DNA of 14,938 bases from JAZRGE01 sp045644025 (GTDB lineage Bacteria > Bacillota > Clostridia > Oscillospirales > Acutalibacteraceae): the NCBI GenBank assembly GCA_045644025.1, contig JAZRGE010000027.1:1-14938 (forward strand). The letters are read 5' to 3'. How positions within the stretch are numbered: position 1 is the first letter of the stretch; each line of letters begins with the position of its first letter. The notes under the pieces are model-generated. The model ran no database searches. It was not told where the DNA came from and saw only the letters and a program-made list of their open reading frames with translations. Positions 14,463 to 14,938 of this stretch are shown piece after piece. A program made the position numbers and the translations under genes.

Positions 14463-14938
14463 GGATATTATAAGAAAAATGCTGTCTGCTTTGCCGATGC
14501 GCAACGTGATTTTATTTGAGAGTATGCCCGATTTATCGGACAACCCCGTGGCGGTTTTTCGTGAGATGATAGATAGGGGACTCAACGAGAAATATAAGTT
14601 TGTCTGGCTTGTTTCTAAGAATGAAAAATACCCCGAGATAAAAAATGTGTCTTACTGCCGCCGCGGCAGCAAGCTTTTTAAGCTGAAACTTATATATTAT
14701 CGCCTTTTTGCCAAGGCAATTGTTTGCGGCAACGATTTTATTGTGGCCATAAGGGAAAAGCAGAAGACTTTCTATCTTTCCCACGGCACGGCAATTAAGA
14801 GCGTGAGATCCTACTACACCGTGCCCGAGAACGTGAATTATCTTTTGGTGGATGGTGAAGGCACAAGAGAAATGATGTCGTACCAATTCAATAAGGAACT
14901 TGATAAGACTATCGCTCTGGGATATCCCAGAAACGATG
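14455..14938 (+). CDS. CDP-glycerol glycerophosphotransferase family protein (TagB/TagF-like), 5' part
   Basis: ATG 14455 lies seven bases after GGAGG (14443-14447) and overlaps the flippase stop codon region. The frame stays open for 161 codons to the window edge, so the gene is truncated by the window, not by mutation. The visible protein has the N-terminal hallmarks of the family: VILFESMPDLSDNPVAVFRE (residues 18-37), FVWLVSKNEKY, YLSHGTAIKSVRS (107-119; the HGT-x-x-K motif, with Ser before His where Trp is more common), and GYPRND at 156-161. Family members use CDP-glycerol to prime or polymerise glycerol phosphate on membrane-linked wall teichoic acid or to decorate capsular polymers. 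This suggests the polysaccharide made here carries glycerol phosphate or a similar phospho-polyol. Whether it is a primase, polymerase or side-chain enzyme cannot be told from this part. Confidence 0.9.
   Translation, partial: MLKDIIRKMLSALPMRNVILFESMPDLSDNPVAVFREMIDRGLNEKYKFVWLVSKNEKYPEIKNVSYCRRGSKLFKLKLIYYRLFAKAIVCGNDFIVAIREKQKTFYLSHGTAIKSVRSYYTVPENVNYLLVDGEGTREMMSYQFNKELDKTIALGYPRND

Overview
The window looks like chromosomal DNA of a spore-forming member of the Clostridia (Firmicutes). Three things point this way. There is a SpoIIID homologue. Gram-positive-style lipoproteins and a CDP-glycerol-type (teichoic-acid-like) transferase are present. Housekeeping promoters have near-consensus -35/-10 boxes with 17-bp spacing, strong GGAGG ribosome binding sites and frequent TTG starts. 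Genus cannot be fixed from the sequence alone. There are no tRNA or rRNA genes, insertion sequences, CRISPR arrays or phage genes, and no gene-free stretch exceeds 300 bases (the longest is about 217 bp).

Layout. (1) 1-2080: the 3' end of a tilS-like tRNA(Ile)-lysidine synthetase gene, then ftsH, a tilS-ftsH neighbourhood familiar in Firmicutes. (2) 2053-6258: a sugar-uptake-like island. It has an AraC-family regulator on the minus strand, divergent from the first of two tandem, clearly paralogous family 1 solute-binding lipoproteins. The two lipoprotein genes have closely matching promoters (TAGACA-17-TATAAT after a shared TTTTGTATAT), but no permease or ATPase gene is present. (3) 6271-8251: minus-strand genes for a DegV-family lipid-binding protein, an XRE-type regulator with four predicted membrane helices, and SpoIIID, which has a sigma-E-like promoter. 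(4) 8272-14938: a plus-strand cell-surface polysaccharide operon. A perfect 20-bp palindrome sits just upstream of a perfect consensus promoter (TTGACA-17-TATAAT). Then come a GT2 glycosyltransferase, a Wzy/O-antigen-ligase-like polymerase, a GT4 glycosyltransferase, a second GT2, a Wzx-type flippase, and the 5' part of a TagB/TagF-like CDP-glycerol glycerophosphotransferase that runs off the end.

How they work together. The last block is a compact Wzx/Wzy-dependent assembly line: cytoplasmic sugar addition, flipping, outer-face polymerisation, and probable glycerol-phosphate decoration or a glycerol-phosphate-containing polymer. The SBP pair with its AraC regulator is probably a sensing or capture module for a carbohydrate whose membrane transporter is encoded elsewhere. 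The most noteworthy non-coding structure is the spoIIID/polysaccharide intergenic region, where one palindrome lies between, and touches, a sigma-E-like and a sigma-A-like promoter facing opposite ways. Nothing here is a clear, wholly new system. The best leads are that palindrome, the twin orphan SBPs with matched promoters, and the membrane-anchored XRE protein.
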